The notes under the pieces: generated by a model | What the model was told of the DNA's origin: nothing | The model's input: the letters and a program-made list of their open reading frames with translations, nothing else | Databases searched by the model: none | Shown: positions 58,332-64,000 of the stretch, one piece after another | How positions within the stretch are numbered: position 1 is the first letter of the stretch | Layout: each line of letters opens with the position of its first letter | Made by a program: the position numbers and the translations under genes | Assembly (NCBI RefSeq): GCF_035497915.1 | Contig: NZ_DATJCS010000001.1 | Span: 1 to 64,000, forward strand | Direction: 5' to 3' | From: Serpens sp035497915 | GTDB taxonomy: Bacteria > Pseudomonadota > Gammaproteobacteria > Pseudomonadales > Pseudomonadaceae | Length of the DNA stretch: 64,000 nt

Positions 58332-59717
58332 TCAGCACGCCGGCGTCGGTTCGATCAGACGCTCGAGCGACGCGCGGTCCAGTTGTTCGGTATCCACTTT
58401 GATGTACAGGGCGGCTTCCTCAGCCACCACCACGACGTCCGCCACGCCCGGCACCGCCAGCAGGCGCGCGGTCAGCCCGCTATCGGCCAGCGCCGCGCGC
58501 GACAGCGACAGGCGCAGGCTGGTGACATAGGGAGGCTCGCGCATGGTAGCAGCAATTACCAGCCAGATCGCGCACAGCAGCGCACAGCCGATGAAAACCG
58601 CGCCCAGTCCGCCCTGCTCCAGCAGCCAGCCGCCGAAGATGCCTCCCAGCGCCGCGCCGAGGAACTGGCTGGTGGAATACACCCCCATCGCCGTGCCCTT
58701 GCCGGCCGCCGGCGAGACCTTGCTGACCAGCGAGGGCAACGAGGCTTCCAGCAGGTTAAAGGCCATGAAGAACAGGATGGCGCCGATCACCAGCGCGGTC
58801 AGGCTATGGCCCAATTGCCAGAAATACAGCTCGCAGACCAGCAGCAGCGCCACGGCGCCAAGCAGCACGCGCTTCATCTGGCGCTTCTTCTCGCCATAGA
58901 TGATGAACGGCACCATGGCGAAGAAGCCCACCAGCATGGCCACCAGGTACACCCACCAGTGCTCGTCGCGCGGCAGGCCGGCCTGTTCGACCAGCGTCAG
59001 CGGCAGCGCCACGAAGCTGGCCATGAGGATCGCGTGCAGCACCAGGATGCCGACGTCCAGGCGCAACAGCTCGCCATGGCGCAGGATGCCGCCCAGCGCC
59101 TGGCGGGCCACGCCGGACTCGCGATGGCGCAGCGCCGCCGTGGCCTTGGGCACCATGCCCGCCACGACCACCATGCCGAACAGCGCCATGCCGGCGGTGA
59201 TCCAGAACAGGCCGGACAGGCCGAAGGCGCGCGTGACCAGCGGCCCGGCCACCATGGCCAGGGCGAAGGACACGCCGATGCTCATGCCGATCATGGCCAT
59301 GGCCTTGGTGCGATGCTGTTCGCGGGTCAGGTCGGAGAGCAGCGCCATCACGGCGGCGGAAATCGCCCCGGCGCCCTGCAGCACCCGGCCGGCGATGACG
59401 CCCCAGATGGAGTCGGCATTGGCCGCCAGCGCCGAGCCGGCGGCGAAGATCAGCAGGCCGGCATAGATCACCGGACGCCGACCGATACGGTCCGACAGCA
59501 CGCCAAAGGGAATCTGCAGCAGCGCCTGGGTCAGGCCGTAGGCGCCGATGGCCAGGCCGATCAGCGCCGGGGTGCTGCCGGCCAGTTCCTGGCCGTAGGT
59601 GGCGAGCACCGGCAGGACCATGAACATGCCGAGCATGCGGAAGGCGAAGACCATGGCCAGCCCGCCGGCGGCCCGGGTCTCGGCCGGGGACATGCGTTCG
59701 CTGGACGAATCGTGCAT
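58332..59717 (-). CDS. MFS transporter with C-terminal heavy-metal-associated-like tail (YajR type)
   Basis: Protein of 461 residues. Twelve helices with FGVLSDRIGRRPVIY as the MFS loop motif and GRVLQGAGAISAAVMAL in helix 4. After the last helix a cytoplasmic domain of about 65 residues (SGLTARLLAVPGVADVVVVAEEAALYIKVD) folds like the ferredoxin-type YAM domain of E. coli YajR. Substrate unknown. It stands between uvrA (divergent) and ssb, as I remember for PAO1. Confidence 0.87.
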   Translation of the reverse strand: MHDSSSERMSPAETRAAGGLAMVFAFRMLGMFMVLPVLATYGQELAGSTPALIGLAIGAYGLTQALLQIPFGVLSDRIGRRPVIYAGLLIFAAGSALAANADSIWGVIAGRVLQGAGAISAAVMALLSDLTREQHRTKAMAMIGMSIGVSFALAMVAGPLVTRAFGLSGLFWITAGMALFGMVVVAGMVPKATAALRHRESGVARQALGGILRHGELLRLDVGILVLHAILMASFVALPLTLVEQAGLPRDEHWWVYLVAMLVGFFAMVPFIIYGEKKRQMKRVLLGAVALLLVCELYFWQLGHSLTALVIGAILFFMAFNLLEASLPSLVSKVSPAAGKGTAMGVYSTSQFLGAALGGIFGGWLLEQGGLGAVFIGCALLCAIWLVIAATMREPPYVTSLRLSLSRAALADSGLTARLLAVPGVADVVVVAEEAALYIKVDTEQLDRASLERLIEPTPAC

Positions 59718-59790
59718 GAACGAACAAGCCTCGTGAAAAGGGCCGCAGATTCTAGCAGGACGAGGCGGGCTTGGACGGACAAGCGCGCTT

Positions 59791-59819
59791 GTGACGCGCC
59801 TTTCTCCTGCCCGTATACT
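59791..59819 (+). promoter_or_regulatory. Candidate uvrA promoter
   Basis: TATACT (59814-59819) is a good -10. At 17 bp upstream GTGACG is a weak -35. Transcription from about 59826 would leave only 12 bases before ATG 59838, which supports the GTG start at 59856. I see no clear LexA box. Confidence 0.4.
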
Positions 59820-59855
59820 TCCGCCTTTCCGCCCGCCATGCGAGGCCCGCTGTAC

Positions 59856-62705
<2,850 letters not shown>

Positions 62706-62744
62706 GGTTGCCGATACGTCGCCCCTCAGGCGTATCCTGAAAAC

Positions 62745-62778
62745 AAAAAGCCCGCAGCATGCTGCGGGCTTGTTTTTT
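62745..62778. terminator. Bidirectional terminator between uvrA and katA
   Basis: AAGCCCGCAGCATGCTGCGGGCTT (62748-62771) is a perfect 24-base palindrome, with T-run 62773-62778 on the plus strand and A-run 62745-62749 giving a T-run on the minus strand. It serves both convergent genes. Confidence 0.93.
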
Positions 62779-62788
62779 CCGGCCTCGA

Positions 62789-64000
62789 TCAGACCAGGGC
62801 TTCCTCCACGGGAATCTCCAGAGCCTTGGCGATACCGCTGCCGTAGGCCGGGTCGGCCAGGTAGCAGTGGCGGATGTGGCGCAGCTTGATGTGCCGCTCC
62901 ACCCCGTTCATGGCCCGGGCGGTGTTACCGAACAGACGCTCCTGCGCAGCACTGTCCATCAGGCGGAACAGGTCGCCGGCCTGGGTGAAGTAATCGCTGT
63001 CGTCCTCGCGGTAGTCGTAGCGACCGGCCGCGCCGGAAAGCGCCATCGGCGGCTCGCTGAAGTCCCGCTGCTCCTTCCATTCCCCGTAGCTGTTCGGCTC
63101 GTAGTGCAGCCGGCTGCCATGGTTGCCGTCCACGCGCATAGCACCGTCGCGGTGGTAGCTGTGGAACGGGCAGCGCGGCGCGTTGACCGGGATCTGGTGG
63201 TGGTTGACCCCCAGGCGGTAGCGCTGTGCATCGCCGTAGGAGAACAGACGACCCTGCAGCATGCGGTCCGGCGAGAAGCCGATGCCGGGCACTACGTTGG
63301 CCGGGGTGAACGCGGCCTGTTCCACGTCCTGGAAGTAGTTGTCCGGGTTGCGGTTCAGCTCGAAGTAGCCGACCTCGATCAGCGGGTAGTCTTTCTTCGA
63401 CCACACCTTGGTCAGGTCGAACGGGTGGAAGCGGTAGGTCGCCGCGTCGGCCTCCGGCATGATCTGCACGTACAGCGTCCAGCGCGGGAAATCGCCCCGC
63501 TCGATCGCCTCATAGAGGTCCCGCTGCCCGCTCTCGCGGTCATTGGCGACGATGGCCGCCGCTTCCGCGTCGGTCAGGTTCTTGATGCCCTGCTGGGTCT
63601 TGAAGTGGAACTTGACCCAGTAGCGCTCGTTCTGCGCGTTGATGAAGCTGTAGGTGTGCGAGCCGAAGCCGTGCATGTGCCGGTAGGAGGCCGGGATGCC
63701 GCGATCACCCATCACGTAGGTCACCTGGTGCAGCGCTTCGGGCAGGCCGGTCCAGAAGTCCCAGTTGTTGTTGGCGCTGCGCATGTTGGTGCGCGGGTCG
63801 CGCTTCACGGCGTGGTTCAGATCGGGGAACTTCAGCGGGTCGCGGAAGAAGAACACCGGGGTGTTGTTGCCCACCAGATCCCAGTTGCCTTCCTCGGTAT
63901 AGAACTTCAGCGCGAAGCCGCGGATATCGCGTTCGGCATCCGCAGCGCCACGCTCGCCGGCCACGGTGGAGAAGCGGGCGAACATCGGAGTCTGCTTGCC
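62789..64000 (-). CDS. katA: Monofunctional catalase (partial, N-terminus beyond the right edge)
   Basis: The C-terminal 403 residues of a clade-type small-subunit heme catalase are visible; the open frame continues through 64000 (GKQTPMFARFST). It decomposes hydrogen peroxide. Seen here: NNTPVFFFRDPLKFPDLNHAVKRDP (in part), the catalytic Asn in GNNTP, and the proximal heme ligand Tyr in RLFSYGDAQRYRLGVNH. The distal His lies outside the window. In PAO1 katA follows bfrA/ftnA after uvrA; here uvrA and katA are direct neighbours. Confidence 0.95.
   Translation of the reverse strand, partial: GKQTPMFARFSTVAGERGAADAERDIRGFALKFYTEEGNWDLVGNNTPVFFFRDPLKFPDLNHAVKRDPRTNMRSANNNWDFWTGLPEALHQVTYVMGDRGIPASYRHMHGFGSHTYSFINAQNERYWVKFHFKTQQGIKNLTDAEAAAIVANDRESGQRDLYEAIERGDFPRWTLYVQIMPEADAATYRFHPFDLTKVWSKKDYPLIEVGYFELNRNPDNYFQDVEQAAFTPANVVPGIGFSPDRMLQGRLFSYGDAQRYRLGVNHHQIPVNAPRCPFHSYHRDGAMRVDGNHGSRLHYEPNSYGEWKEQRDFSEPPMALSGAAGRYDYREDDSDYFTQAGDLFRLMDSAAQERLFGNTARAMNGVERHIKLRHIRHCYLADPAYGSGIAKALEIPVEEALV

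Noticed and set aside
58278..59855. Very long N-terminal extension of uvrA
   Set aside because: The extension runs opposite the MFS transporter gene and has no UvrA similarity; conservation starts at IRGARTHNLKNIDL.

Overview
The window looks like chromosomal DNA of a Pseudomonas species. It is strongly GC-rich, carries many Pseudomonas-type REP palindromes, and the leader of a ribosomal RNA operon with typical pseudomonad wording runs off the left edge. Several blocks keep, as far as I remember it, the gene order of P. aeruginosa PAO1: fdnGHI-fdhE-selAB; dxs ... ribA; pgpA-thiL-nusB-ribH-ribBA-ribE-ribD-nrdR; cnoX, zinc ABC operon, oprG; ssb-MFS-uvrA-katA. There is no prophage, integron, insertion sequence or CRISPR array. 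The window is mostly core genome joined in a species-specific order, with REP clusters in the joints.

Left part (1-18.2 kb). The rRNA operon promoter region (three tandem promoters on the minus strand) is followed by yigZ, two copper-related genes (a PCu(A)C chaperone and a DUF2946 protein), a propionyl-CoA synthetase, and a TtgR/AcrR-type repressor divergent from a Bcr/CflA pump with a palindromic operator between them. Next come copA-cueR with a CueR operator and a heme-less ferritin (ftnA). A fatty-acid-like module follows: thiolase, high-molecular-weight FabG, AraC-type regulator and MaoC-type hydratase, with a new-looking operator. After it are mazG-like, cmoM, two DUF4136 lipoproteins, and a DsrE protein coupled to a GcvH-like lipoyl carrier.

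Centre (18.4-38.1 kb). A complete selenocysteine unit (selC, selB, selA) is joined to fdhE and the formate dehydrogenase genes fdnIHG. The fdnG gene contains an in-frame UGA followed by a recognisable bacterial SECIS hairpin. Then come a small membrane protein, dxs, cobTSC, and a cobalamin-riboswitch-controlled B12 uptake operon (btuB, btuF, btuC, btuD). That operon ends in a degenerate relative of PduO adenosyltransferases.

Right part (38.1-64 kb). Riboflavin genes (ribA alone; then ribE-ribBA-ribH-nusB-thiL-pgpA under an FMN riboswitch; ribD-nrdR further upstream) are interrupted by an orphan vapB antitoxin beside a decayed vapC, an unrecognised 169-residue protein and REP clusters. A TusA-like/YedE pair, an unrecognised outer-membrane protein, cnoX, a Zur-box-preceded zinc-type ABC operon (ZrgA-like, ATPase, permease, DUF3299), oprG with an Anr-like box, an RmlD-like reductase, ssb, an MFS transporter, uvrA and a partial catalase gene complete the window.

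The candidates I would look at first are the DsrE/GcvH-like pair, the degenerate PduO-family protein in the B12 operon, the TetR-type operator in the thiolase/HMwFabG region, the TtgR-like regulator with an MFS target, and the TusA-like protein with an altered CPxP motif. All statements on homology rest on motif and family memory, not on a database search.
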